The position numbers were made by a program, and so were the translations under genes. Shown here in pieces: positions 1 to 9,723 of a stretch of DNA of 64,000 nucleotides. The stretch comes from Siccirubricoccus phaeus (GTDB taxonomy: Bacteria > Pseudomonadota > Alphaproteobacteria > Acetobacterales > Acetobacteraceae). The stretch spans positions 1 to 64,000 of the forward strand of contig NZ_SRXO01000010.1 of assembly GCF_008360935.1 (NCBI RefSeq), read 5' to 3'. The number at the start of each line of letters is the position of its first letter. Positions within the stretch are counted from its first letter, which is position 1. The notes beneath the pieces were generated by a model. It was not told the DNA's origin. It worked only from the letters and a program-made list of their open reading frames with translations, and did not search any database.

Positions 1-729
1 GGGCATGGCGCGGCGGGGGCGGGCGGCGCGCAGCCGGCCGAAGAGCCGGCCGAACAGCCCCGCGGCGCCGCGCGCCCCGGCCCCGCCGGCCCGCGCCGCG
101 CCCAGCGCCCCGCGGCGGGCGGCGCGGCCGAGGCCGAGCCATTCGCCCGGGGAGAGGCCGAAGGCGATGACGGCGAGCAGCAAGGTGAGGGCGATGATGA
201 CCGTGTCGCCGATCAGCCGGCCGAGCGGGCCGAGCACCGCTTCCGCCACCTGCAGCACCGTCCCGCCCAGGAGGGCGCCGGCGACGCCGCCGGCCGCGGC
301 CCCGCCGGGGCCCGGCATCGGGGTCAGGGTCAGGGCGGCGGCGAGGCAGGGCATGCCGGCCAGCAGGGCGGCGAGCCGGGCGGGGAACAGGCTGAGGCCG
401 CGCTGGGTGGCCAGCCGCCAGGCCCAGGCGAGCAGCGCCAGCCCCGGCAGGGCGGCGGCCCAGCCGAAGCCCTGCAGCAGCAGGTCGGCCAGCATGGCCC
501 CCGCCGGCCCGGCCAAGTTGCTGGGCCGGGCGGTGGTGGCGGTGGAAAGGGAGGGGTCGGCCGGGTTGTAGCTGGCCAGGGCGACCAGCAGCGCCAGCCC
601 GGCCAGGGCGGCGACCAGCCCGAGCAATTCATACAGCCGGCGCCGGATGGCGGCGCGGACGGCGGGGGAGGCGAAGCGGCGGACGCCGGCGGTGGCGCGG
701 TCGGCAGTGGCAGGGGCGGCGCGGGGCAT
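1..729 (-). CDS. ftsK: DNA translocase FtsK, N-terminal membrane part (cut by window edge)
   Basis: This is the first 243 codons of a minus-strand gene that runs off the left edge. FtsK is the septum-anchored DNA pump that helps resolve chromosome dimers at division. The visible part is the membrane domain: a basic N-terminus (residues 1-32), then hydrophobic segments near 34-53, 75-103, 118-136, 142-167 and 173-192. After the first helix comes SYNPADPSLS, a hallmark of the FtsK 4TM domain, followed by NLAGPAGAMLADLLLQGFG, also typical. After residue 200 an Arg/Ala/Gly-rich linker begins. The motor and gamma domains are outside the window. The ATG at 729 was chosen because it precedes the basic leader. 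The identification rests on the N-terminal domain only. Confidence 0.85.
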   Translation of the reverse strand, partial: MPRAAPATADRATAGVRRFASPAVRAAIRRRLYELLGLVAALAGLALLVALASYNPADPSLSTATTARPSNLAGPAGAMLADLLLQGFGWAAALPGLALLAWAWRLATQRGLSLFPARLAALLAGMPCLAAALTLTPMPGPGGAAAGGVAGALLGGTVLQVAEAVLGPLGRLIGDTVIIALTLLLAVIAFGLSPGEWLGLGRAARRGALGAARAGGAGARGAAGLFGRLFGRLRAARPRRAMP

Positions 730-836
730 TCCGTATCGGCTGGCTTGAGGTTCCGCCGCAGATATACACGCGAACCGCTTGCGCCAGTGGAGAAAATGGC
801 GGGAAAAACCGCGCGGAACCGTTCCCGGCCAGAACG

Positions 837-865
837 AAAAAGGCGCCGGCCCCGCGGCCGGCGCC
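837..865 (-). terminator. Rho-independent terminator after the porin gene
   Basis: A perfect 10-bp GC stem (842-851 paired with 856-865, four-base loop) is followed on the minus strand by five T residues (837-841). It lies about 30 bases past the porin stop, so it should end porin transcription before ftsK. Confidence 0.85.
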
Positions 866-893
866 CCTCTCCCGCCCCTGGCGGGCGCTGCCT

Positions 894-1718
894 TCAGAAG
901 ATGCGGCTGACGGTGAAGAGCACGCGGCCCTCGCAGACCCGCTGGCCCTGATCGGCCCGCTCGGCCACCGCGAAGCAGTCGGCCCGCTTGATGGTGGTGC
1001 CGTACCAGCCGAGCGAGGCGACGACGCCGCCGGTGATCTCCCGCGAGATGCCGATGGAGTACCAGAGATAGTCCGGCGCCCCGAAATAGCGGGAGCCGTC
1101 ACTGGCCGTGTTGCGCTGGATCCACTGGTAGCCGACGCGGGCGGAGGCGGTGAATTCCAGCGGCAGGGTGACGTCCGCGCCGCCTTCCACGTAATAGCCC
1201 TCGCCCGAGCGGCCGAAGAAATTCGGCGAGTAGTTGAAGGCGGCGAGCAGCTTGACGGGGTCGATGGTGTAGGCGGCCTTCAGCGAGACCTCATGGTACT
1301 CGTTGAGCTGGGTGCCGCCGGGCTTGCTCTGGCCCGGGTAGAAATAGCCGATATAGCCGAGGTCGAAGGAAATGCCGGCGAGCTCGAAGCGGTAGCCGGC
1401 CAGCGCGTCCACTTCCTGGCGCGTATCGTTGTACGGGCCGGCAAGGAATTTGGCGTTGCTGATGAAGCCACCGATATAGACGCCGCTTTCGTGCTGCACG
1501 TCCAGCGCGCCCTGGAAGGCCCAGTTGTTCCGGGTCTGGCTGATGCCGCGGAACAGGTAGTCGCTGGCGATGGTGGGCGTGACCGTCACGGTCAGGCCAA
1601 GGCTGTCGATGGTGGTCTGGGCGGTGGCGGGCAGGGCCGGCAGGGCCAGGGCGGCCGCGGCGAAGAGCCAGCGGCGGAGGCGGCTGGCGAGGGTGGGACC
1701 GGATGCGGTGTGCGGCAT
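894..1718 (-). CDS. TorF-family putative outer-membrane porin
   Basis: A 274-residue secreted protein of the family annotated as TorF putative porin (conserved Gcw_chp type). It has a long signal peptide (basic RLRRW, Ala/Leu-rich core, cleavage probably near ATA-Q at residue 34). The mature chain alternates polar and aromatic residues as in a beta-barrel (SDYLFRGISQTRNNWAFQG, GYIGYFYPGQ, YLWYSIGISREITGG) and ends in Phe, the usual last residue of outer-membrane barrels. The start at 1718 has an AGGAAAG-type ribosome site. It lies downstream of glnK-amtB on the same strand but behind a terminator and over 600 bases, so it is probably a separate unit. Genes of this family are often found beside glnK-amtB, which suggests a nitrogen-linked role; the substrate is unknown. 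Confidence 0.75.
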   Translation of the reverse strand: MPHTASGPTLASRLRRWLFAAAALALPALPATAQTTIDSLGLTVTVTPTIASDYLFRGISQTRNNWAFQGALDVQHESGVYIGGFISNAKFLAGPYNDTRQEVDALAGYRFELAGISFDLGYIGYFYPGQSKPGGTQLNEYHEVSLKAAYTIDPVKLLAAFNYSPNFFGRSGEGYYVEGGADVTLPLEFTASARVGYQWIQRNTASDGSRYFGAPDYLWYSIGISREITGGVVASLGWYGTTIKRADCFAVAERADQGQRVCEGRVLFTVSRIF

Positions 1719-2284
1719 GGACTTTCCTGTGGCGCGTGGCTGGCCATGGCATGGCCGCCATGAAGCTGGCTCGGGTGGGGGCGGCGCGTCCGATTCCTCA
1801 GGCAACGACTTCCCCTGCACCGCCTTAGCAAAGACCGGCGTTTCGCCAAAGTAAAATAAAAAGGCTATAAAATGGGCGAAATTGGCGGATTTCTGCAGCA
1901 ATTTCAGGCATCTTCTCGGTAAGAAACAAATCCAACCTTTACTGGCACGCAAGCCGGTCATGGCAATGCCGGGCGGGCCGGGTTCCGCCGAGGTCGGGCG
2001 ACCAAAAGTCCTCGCGGCGGGCTGGCGGCCATTCCGGCCGAAGGCTTGCTTGGCGAAGGGAGCCGCCCGGCGCGGCAGGGCGGCTGAACCCGCGGCCGTT
2101 GCTGCGCCTGCCGGGGATTTGCTCCACATAATTGTCACGTTTGGGGCGGGAGGGCGGGGCTGCAGGCGAGGCTGGCGGCGGTTTTCCGCCGCTTCCGCCC
2201 GGCCGCCGCAATTTTCGGCATTCTGCCGCATCTGCCGGCCCGGCGCCGGACACCGCCCGCGACCCCGCGCCGGCCCGCGGACAG
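1719..2284. other. Intergenic region upstream of the porin, with an AT-rich core
   Basis: No gene is supported here. Around 1840-1940 the sequence is conspicuously AT-rich for this chromosome, including runs such as aaagtaaaataaaaaggct. This is where the porin promoter would be expected, but I could not place a convincing -35/-10 pair. The open frames crossing the region have low-complexity Arg/Ala/Pro products and are treated as noise. Confidence 0.5.
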
Positions 2285-2312
2285 AAAAACGCCGCGCGGC
2301 GAACCGCGCGGC
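2285..2312 (-). terminator. Rho-independent terminator after amtB
   Basis: A perfect 9-bp stem (2291-2299 with 2304-2312, loop CGAA) is followed on the minus strand by five T residues (2285-2289), about 40 bases after the amtB stop. Confidence 0.85.
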
Positions 2313-2354
2313 ATCGTCAGCGCCGGCGGGGCAGCGGCCCCGCCGGGGGCAGGC

Positions 2355-3686
2355 TCAGGCCAGGCGCTCGCCGTGCTGGGTGACGTCGAGACCCTCGCGC
2401 TCCTCCTCCTCTGCAACGCGGAGGCCGACGATCACATCGGTGATCTTCAGCAGGATGAAGGTGCCGATGGCGGTGAAGACGAAGACCGCCACCGTCGCAT
2501 AGACCTGGATCAGGAACTGATCGAAGGACCCGCTGGTACCTTCCGGCGCCGCGGTGGTGGCGGAGAGGGCGCCATAGGCGAAGACGCCGGTCAGCAGGCT
2601 GCCGACGATGCCGCACACGCCATGCACGCCGAAGGCGTCCAGGCTGTCGTCATAGCCGCACATATGCTTCAGGGCGGTGGCGCCCCAGTAGCCGGCCAAG
2701 CCGGCGACCAGGCCGATGATCAGCGCCGGCACCGGCAGCACGAAGCCGGAGGCCGGGGTGATGGCGACCAGGCCCGCCACCGCGCCGGAGATGGCGCCGA
2801 GGACGCTGGGTTTGCCTTTCGTCGCCCATTCCGCGAACATCCAGGAGAGGGCGGCGGTGGCGGCGGCGATTTGCGTCACCAGCATGGCCATGCCGGCCCG
2901 CGCCCCGGCGCCGCCGGCCGAGCCGGCATTGAAGCCGAACCAGCCCACCCAGAGCATGCCGGCGCCGATGACCGCGAGCGCCAGGTTGAAGGGGGACATG
3001 TTGTCCGTCCCGTAGCCGACGCGCTTGCCGAGGACGATGGCCGCCACCAGCCCGGCGACGCCGGCATTGATATGCACCACCGTGCCGCCGGCGAAGTCCA
3101 GCGCGCCCAGGGCGAAGATCCAGCCATTCGGGTGCCACACCCAATGCGCCACCGGGGAGTAGACCAGCAGCGACCAGAGGATGGTGAACACCACCATGGC
3201 GCTGAACTTCATCCGGTCCGCGAAGGCGCCGGTGATGAGCGCCGGGGTGATGATGGCGAAGGTCATCTGGAAGGTGACGAACACCGATTCGGGGATGGTG
3301 AAGGCCACCGCCCCGTCGCCGCTGCCGAGGCTGAAGGGCTTGTCCCAGTTCTCGGCGATGCCGGCGAGGAACAGGCGGGAAAGATCGCCGAAATAGGCGC
3401 CGCCCTCGCCGAACGCGATGCTGTAGCCGGCGACCATCCACACCACCGAGACGATGGCGGCGATGGAGAAGCTCTGCATCATGGTGGCGAGCACGTTCTT
3501 CTTGCGCACCATGCCGGCATAGAAAAGGGCGAGGCCGGGCGCCGTCATCAGCAGCACGAGGGCGGTGCTGGTCAGCATCCAGGCGGTGTCGCCGGTATCG
3601 ATCGTCGGGCCATCCTGCGCCAGCGCCGGCGCGGCGGCGAGCAGCATCATGGCCGCGGCGGCAAAGCCGCGTACGGGCATCCTCAT
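2355..3686 (-). CDS. amtB: Ammonium transporter AmtB
   Basis: A 443-residue member of the Amt/Mep/Rh family, a trimeric inner-membrane channel that takes up ammonium. A signal-like first helix (cleavage likely after ...APALAQ) is followed by about eleven transmembrane segments. The Amt signature DFAGGTVVHINAG carries the first pore histidine; DAFGVHGVCGIVGS carries the second. The C-terminal tail (ITDVIVGLRVAEEEEREGLD) matches the cytoplasmic tail that communicates with GlnK. It lies 106 bases downstream of glnK on the same strand. This conserved pair shares the sigma-54-type promoter upstream of glnK, so expression should rise under nitrogen limitation and GlnK should close the channel when nitrogen returns. 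Confidence 0.95.
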   Translation of the reverse strand: MRMPVRGFAAAAMMLLAAAPALAQDGPTIDTGDTAWMLTSTALVLLMTAPGLALFYAGMVRKKNVLATMMQSFSIAAIVSVVWMVAGYSIAFGEGGAYFGDLSRLFLAGIAENWDKPFSLGSGDGAVAFTIPESVFVTFQMTFAIITPALITGAFADRMKFSAMVVFTILWSLLVYSPVAHWVWHPNGWIFALGALDFAGGTVVHINAGVAGLVAAIVLGKRVGYGTDNMSPFNLALAVIGAGMLWVGWFGFNAGSAGGAGARAGMAMLVTQIAAATAALSWMFAEWATKGKPSVLGAISGAVAGLVAITPASGFVLPVPALIIGLVAGLAGYWGATALKHMCGYDDSLDAFGVHGVCGIVGSLLTGVFAYGALSATTAAPEGTSGSFDQFLIQVYATVAVFVFTAIGTFILLKITDVIVGLRVAEEEEREGLDVTQHGERLA

Positions 3687-3737
3687 CGTCTATGTCCCCT
3701 GTATCCGTCCGTATTGGGTCGGCTGCGTCTCTTCCAT

Positions 3738-3792
3738 GGCCTGCTGGTCCGCTCCGTTCGCCGGGCGTCCGGCGAACTGCGCGGGCAGGACA
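3738..3792 (-). repeat. Dispersed intergenic repeat, family A, copy 1
   Basis: Read on the minus strand, this 55-bp stretch begins with TGTCCTGCCC directly after the glnK stop codon and contains a CCGGCGAAC-type core followed by AGCAGGCC. Related copies are at 32116-32166 and 48385-48440. The 48385 copy also begins immediately after a stop codon. Function unknown. Confidence 0.6.
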
Positions 3793-5740
<1,948 letters not shown>

Positions 5741-5851
5741 ACGCGCTTTAGGGCATAACCTGCCCACCCCTTGTGCGAAGCCGTCGCCGCGGCCCCGCTT
5801 CTTCCGCCCGGCGCCCTTGCGGCGCCGCGCCGCCGGGGCAAGCCTTTCCGC

Positions 5852-6400
5852 ATGACGGAAGTGCTGGCCCATCCCCCCGCCCTCCCGCTGCTCCGCTTCG
5901 CCCGCGGCGCCCTCGCCCGGCTGCGCCGCGCGGTGGATGGCGTGCTGATCCTGCTGCTCACCGCCATGATCGTCATCGTGCTGGCCCAGGTGGTGGCGCG
6001 CTACGGCTTCAACCGCTCCATCGCCGGCGCCGACGAGGCGGCGACCTTCGCGCAGATCTGGATGGTGCTGCTCGGCGCCGGCTATGCCATGCGCCAGCGC
6101 CTGCATGTCTCCATCGAGCTGGTGGTCGAGCGCCTGCCGGTCCTCGCCGCGCGGCTGCTGCTCATCCCCGTCGCCGGCCTCTGCCTTTGGTTCCTCTGGG
6201 TGGTGTTCCAGGGCGGGCTGCTGCTGATGCAGGTGGGCGCCTGGCAGACCAGCCCCGGCCTGCAGGTGCCGATGGACATCCCCTACGCCATGATCCCGGC
6301 CGGCGCCGCCTATTTCGCGCTGGAAGCCGCGCTCGCCTTCGGCGCCGCCATCCTGGGCCTGGAGAAGGTGACCACCGGCGGCGGCGTGCGGGTGGATTGA
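5852..6400 (+). CDS. TRAP transporter small membrane subunit (DctQ type)
   Basis: A 182-residue inner-membrane protein with four predicted helices, the normal topology of DctQ subunits. Segments near residues 33-55 (GVLILLLTAMIVIVLAQVVARYGF), 68-86, 106-128 and 150-170 are hydrophobic. The family-typical ADEAATFAQIWMVLLGAGYAMRQRLHVSIELV is present. It forms the membrane complex with the large subunit encoded five bases downstream. Tripartite TRAP systems import organic acids, usually carboxylates, using a sodium gradient. The ATG at 5852 was chosen over an upstream in-frame start because the upstream residues look like untranslated leader. Confidence 0.85.
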   Translation: MTEVLAHPPALPLLRFARGALARLRRAVDGVLILLLTAMIVIVLAQVVARYGFNRSIAGADEAATFAQIWMVLLGAGYAMRQRLHVSIELVVERLPVLAARLLLIPVAGLCLWFLWVVFQGGLLLMQVGAWQTSPGLQVPMDIPYAMIPAGAAYFALEAALAFGAAILGLEKVTTGGGVRVD

Positions 6401-6405
6401 AGGCG

Positions 6406-7683
6406 ATGGGCCTCACCTTCTCCTCCTTCGCGCTGCTGCTCGCCGCCGGCGCGCCCATGGTGTTCGTGCTGGGCGTCGCCGGCGCGCTGACGCTGGCGCT
6501 GGCGACCGAGACGCCGATGGTGGTGGTGGCGCAGCGCCTCTACAACGGCCTGGACAGCTTCCCGCTGATGGCCATTCCGTTCTTCATCCTCTCCGGGATG
6601 ATCATGGAGCATGGCGGCATCGCCCGCGCCATTGTCGGTCTGGCCGCGGCGCTGGTGGGGTGGGTGCGCGGCAGCCTGTTCATGGTGGCGACGGTTACCT
6701 CCACCTTCCTCTCCGGCATTTCCGGGAGCGGCAGCGCGGACACCGCCGCGGTGTCCTCGATCCTGCTGCCGGAGATGCGCCGGCGGGGCTACGACATCGA
6801 CTACTCCGTCGCGGTGGTCGCGGCGGCGGGCGCGCTCGGCCCCATCATCCCGCCCTCCATCATCATGGTGGTGCTGGCCATGGTCTGCGATCTTTCGGTC
6901 GGGGCCATGTTTCTCGGCGGCATCATCCCCGGGTTGATCGCCTCGGCCGGGCTGATGGTGACGCACTGGATCTATGCGGGGCGGGAGCCTGAGCGCTACC
7001 GCGACAGCGAGCCCTTCTCCCTGCCGCGGCTGCGCACCGCCTTCGTCCAGGCCATCCCGGCGCTGGTGCTGCCGATCATCATCGTCGGCGGCATCGTCGG
7101 CGGGGTGGTGACGCCGACCGAGGCGGGGGTGCTGGCGGTCGTCGCCGGCCTCGGCATCGACCTGGTGGTGTACAAGGAGCTGAAGGTTGCGAAGCTGCCG
7201 GAGCTGATGCTGCGCACGGTCGGCATCTCCGCGGCGGTGATGATCATCGTCGGCACCTCCTCCATCTTCGCCTGGCTGGTCGCCATCCAGGACGTGCCGG
7301 GGATGATCGCCGGCTGGTTCGACGCGGTGGGCGGCAGCCAGGTGCTGTTCCTGCTGATGGTGAACCTCCTCATGCTCTTCGTCGGCATGTGCTTCGAGGA
7401 AATCTCGGCCCTGCTGATCCTGATGCCGGTGCTGATGCCGGTGGCCGTCAAGCTGGGCATCGACCCGCTGCATTTCGGGCTGGTGATGTCGATCAACCTC
7501 TCCATCGGCCTGGTCGCGCCGCCCTATGGCATCTGCACCTTCGTCGCCTGCGCGGTGGCGCGGCGGCCGGTGGGGGCGGTGGCGCGCGTCATCTGGATTC
7601 CGCTTATCCCGCTCGTCGCGGTGCTGATGCTCTGCACCTATGTGCCCGCGGTGGTGCTGTGGCTGCCGCGGGCGTTGCTGTGA
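6406..7683 (+). CDS. TRAP transporter large permease subunit (DctM type)
   Basis: A 425-residue polytopic permease of the DctM family with about a dozen hydrophobic segments. Family hallmarks include the region after FFILSGMIMEHGGIARAIVGL, the loop TSTFLSGISGSGSADTAAVSSILLPEMRRRGYD, and GPIIPPSIIMVVLA. It carries the sodium-coupled transport pathway. It begins five bases after dctQ and is followed 13 bases later by dctP, so the three form one operon with the downstream dioxygenase. Confidence 0.92.
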   Translation: MGLTFSSFALLLAAGAPMVFVLGVAGALTLALATETPMVVVAQRLYNGLDSFPLMAIPFFILSGMIMEHGGIARAIVGLAAALVGWVRGSLFMVATVTSTFLSGISGSGSADTAAVSSILLPEMRRRGYDIDYSVAVVAAAGALGPIIPPSIIMVVLAMVCDLSVGAMFLGGIIPGLIASAGLMVTHWIYAGREPERYRDSEPFSLPRLRTAFVQAIPALVLPIIIVGGIVGGVVTPTEAGVLAVVAGLGIDLVVYKELKVAKLPELMLRTVGISAAVMIIVGTSSIFAWLVAIQDVPGMIAGWFDAVGGSQVLFLLMVNLLMLFVGMCFEEISALLILMPVLMPVAVKLGIDPLHFGLVMSINLSIGLVAPPYGICTFVACAVARRPVGAVARVIWIPLIPLVAVLMLCTYVPAVVLWLPRALL

Positions 7684-7696
7684 GGAGGAGAGGCTG

Positions 7697-8719
7697 ATGG
7701 TTCGCGCTGTGCCCCCACCCCGACCCTCCCCCGTGAGCGGGGGAGGGCGCATCAGGCGCCGCGCCCTGGGCGCGGGCCTCGCCGCCGCCTGGGTCGCGCG
7801 GCCGGCGCTGGCGCAGGGGGCGGTGCTGCGCGCCGCTCACACCAACGCCATCGGCGAGGTGCAGGACGAAGGCCTGCGCTTCATGGACAAGCGCCTGCGG
7901 GAGATCACCGCCGGCCGGCTCGGCCTGCAGATCTTCCCCAATGGCCAGCTCGGCAATGAGCTGCCGATGATCGAGGGCGTGGCGCTCGGCACCATCGACC
8001 TCGCCGTGCCGTCCCACGCCGCCTTCGCCAATTTCGTCAAGGAGTACCAGCTCCTCGACATGCCCTTCCTGATCCGCGACTACGCGCATCTCGCCAAGGT
8101 CGCCGGCTCGCCGGCCATCGCCCAGCTTGCCCAGGCGGCGCAGGGGCGGGGCTTCCGGGTGCTCGGCCTCTACTCCTCCGGCGTCCGCCATTTGATGACG
8201 CGCGGGCCCGTCAACGGCATGGAGGATCTGAAGGGCCGCAAGATCCGTACCCAGCAGAACCCTGTGCATGTCGCCGCCTTCAACGCCTTCGGCGCCAATG
8301 CCACGCCGCTGGCCTATGGGGAGCTGTACAGCGCGCTGCAGGTCGGCGTGGTGGACGGCGCCGAAGCAGCCTACACCAACTACGTCGCGCAGAAATTCTA
8401 CGAAGTCGCCAAGCACTGGACGACGGTGGGCTGGCTCTCCCTGACCGCGCCCGTCGTGCTCTCCGAACGTAAATACCAGTCCCTGGCGCCGGAGCTGCGC
8501 AATGCGCTGGTCCAGGCTGGCGAGGAAAGCGCGGTGTTCGAGCGGCAATTCGTGGTGGACAGCGAGGCGAAGCTGATCGAGCAGGTGAAGGCCCAGGGCG
8601 TCACCATCCTGGAGCCGGAGAAGGCGCCCTTCCTGCAGGCCGCCCGCCCGCTCTACGACCGTTTCCTCACCAGCGCGGCCGACAAGGCGCGGCTGCAGAG
8701 CATCCAGGAGGTGGCGTGA
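7697..8719 (+). CDS. TRAP transporter substrate-binding protein (DctP type)
   Basis: A 340-residue periplasmic solute receptor delivering ligand to the DctQM complex. The export signal has a twin-arginine-like basic stretch (RIRRRALGAGLAAAWVARPALAQ). The mature protein shows DctP features: TITAGRLGLQIFPNGQLGNE, SGVRHLMTRGPVNGMEDLKGRKIRTQQNP with the conserved ligand-contacting Arg, and YSALQVGVVDGAEAAYTNY. The ATG at 7697 has a GAGGAGAGG ribosome site. Oddly, codons 9-17 are made from a GC-rich palindromic repeat, lengthening the leader. The stop overlaps the next gene's ATG (TGATG). Ligand unknown. Confidence 0.9.
   Translation: MVRAVPPPRPSPVSGGGRIRRRALGAGLAAAWVARPALAQGAVLRAAHTNAIGEVQDEGLRFMDKRLREITAGRLGLQIFPNGQLGNELPMIEGVALGTIDLAVPSHAAFANFVKEYQLLDMPFLIRDYAHLAKVAGSPAIAQLAQAAQGRGFRVLGLYSSGVRHLMTRGPVNGMEDLKGRKIRTQQNPVHVAAFNAFGANATPLAYGELYSALQVGVVDGAEAAYTNYVAQKFYEVAKHWTTVGWLSLTAPVVLSERKYQSLAPELRNALVQAGEESAVFERQFVVDSEAKLIEQVKAQGVTILEPEKAPFLQAARPLYDRFLTSAADKARLQSIQEVA
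7724..7747 (+). repeat. Palindromic GC-rich repeat inside the dctP signal sequence
   Basis: CCCTCCCCC (7724-7732) pairs perfectly with GGGGGAGGG (7739-7747) around a six-base loop. It encodes part of the Pro/Gly-rich leader of the DctP receptor. From memory it resembles a short GC-rich palindrome common between genes in alphaproteobacteria; that comparison was not checked. Confidence 0.55.
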
Positions 8720-9618
8720 TGGCCAGCGGGCTTGTGCAATGGCGCGCCGCCGCGGCGCGGCGCGGGATCGCGGTGCGGGAGCTGGCGCCGAATATCGGCG
8801 TCGAGCTCGGCGGGATCGACCTGGCGGCGCCGGAGGATCCGGAGATCACCGCCATCATCCGCGGCGCAGTGGTGGAGCGCACCCTGCTGCTGCTGCGCGG
8901 CCAGCAGCACCTGGCGCCCGCCGGCTACCTCGCCTTCGCCCGCCGCTTCGGCCGGGACATGGATCTGCACAGCCGGCGCGACCTCTGCCTGCGCGACCAC
9001 CATGAGATCTTTGTCGTCGGCAATGCGACGGAGGATGGCAAGCCCATCGGCGCGCCCAAGGTCGGGCTGAACTGGCACACCGACCATTACCATCTGGAGC
9101 ACGCCGCGCTCTTCACCTTCCTCCACGCCGTCCTCATCCCGCCCGTGGCGGGAGAGACGCGCTACGCCAATGGCATCGCCGCCTATGAGGCGCTGCCCGA
9201 GGCGATGCGCGCCCGCATCGCCGGCCTCCGCGTGCGGCACAGCCGCGCCCGCCTGTACCGGGAGCTGTTCCCGGACGCGACGGAGGAACAGTGCCAGGCG
9301 GAGGCGGCGCGCTTTCCCGACGTGGTCCACCCGCTGGTCCGCACCCATCCGGAAAGCGGCCGACGCGGCCTCTATCTCGGCGGGGAATGGGGCAGCCAGA
9401 TCCTCGGCCTGCCGGAGGAGGAAGGCCGCGTCCTCTTCGCCGACCTGCTGGCCCATATGATCCGCCCGGAATTCGTGTATGAGCATGGCTGGCAGCCCGG
9501 CGACGTGCTGATGAGCGACAATCGCTGCAGCCTGCACCGCGCGACGGAATGGGATGAAACGCTGTACCAGCGGCGGCTGCACCGCATCATCCTGCTGGAC
9601 GACCGCCGGCCCGAATGA
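8719..9618 (+). CDS. TauD/TfdA-family Fe(II)/2-oxoglutarate dioxygenase
   Basis: A 299-residue member of the TauD/TfdA superfamily, which uses Fe(II), 2-oxoglutarate and oxygen to hydroxylate or cleave a small acid substrate. The iron facial triad is visible: His120 and Asp122 in WHTDHYH, and distal His273 in SLHRATEWDE. The Arg-rich tail LYQRRLHRIILLDDRRPE supplies the usual 2-oxoglutarate-binding Arg. Its ATG overlaps the dctP stop by one base (TGATG), so it is translationally coupled to the TRAP operon and probably acts on the imported compound or a derivative. Candidates are sulfonates, aryloxy acids or other carboxylates; the sequence does not decide. Confidence 0.88.
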   Translation: MASGLVQWRAAAARRGIAVRELAPNIGVELGGIDLAAPEDPEITAIIRGAVVERTLLLLRGQQHLAPAGYLAFARRFGRDMDLHSRRDLCLRDHHEIFVVGNATEDGKPIGAPKVGLNWHTDHYHLEHAALFTFLHAVLIPPVAGETRYANGIAAYEALPEAMRARIAGLRVRHSRARLYRELFPDATEEQCQAEAARFPDVVHPLVRTHPESGRRGLYLGGEWGSQILGLPEEEGRVLFADLLAHMIRPEFVYEHGWQPGDVLMSDNRCSLHRATEWDETLYQRRLHRIILLDDRRPE

Positions 9619-9723
9619 GGGCCGCGCGCGGGGCGGCAATTTCGCTGCACGCTGATCGCGCAATGATTGACGTTCTGTGCCAAAGCGGATAGTTGTGCCG
9701 CGGGGGCATGGGGTGAGTACCAA

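Noticed and set aside
1941-1960. Sigma-54-like TGGCACG on the plus strand upstream of the porin
   Set aside because: The -12 element reads GG instead of GC, and it points away from the porin with no gene downstream.
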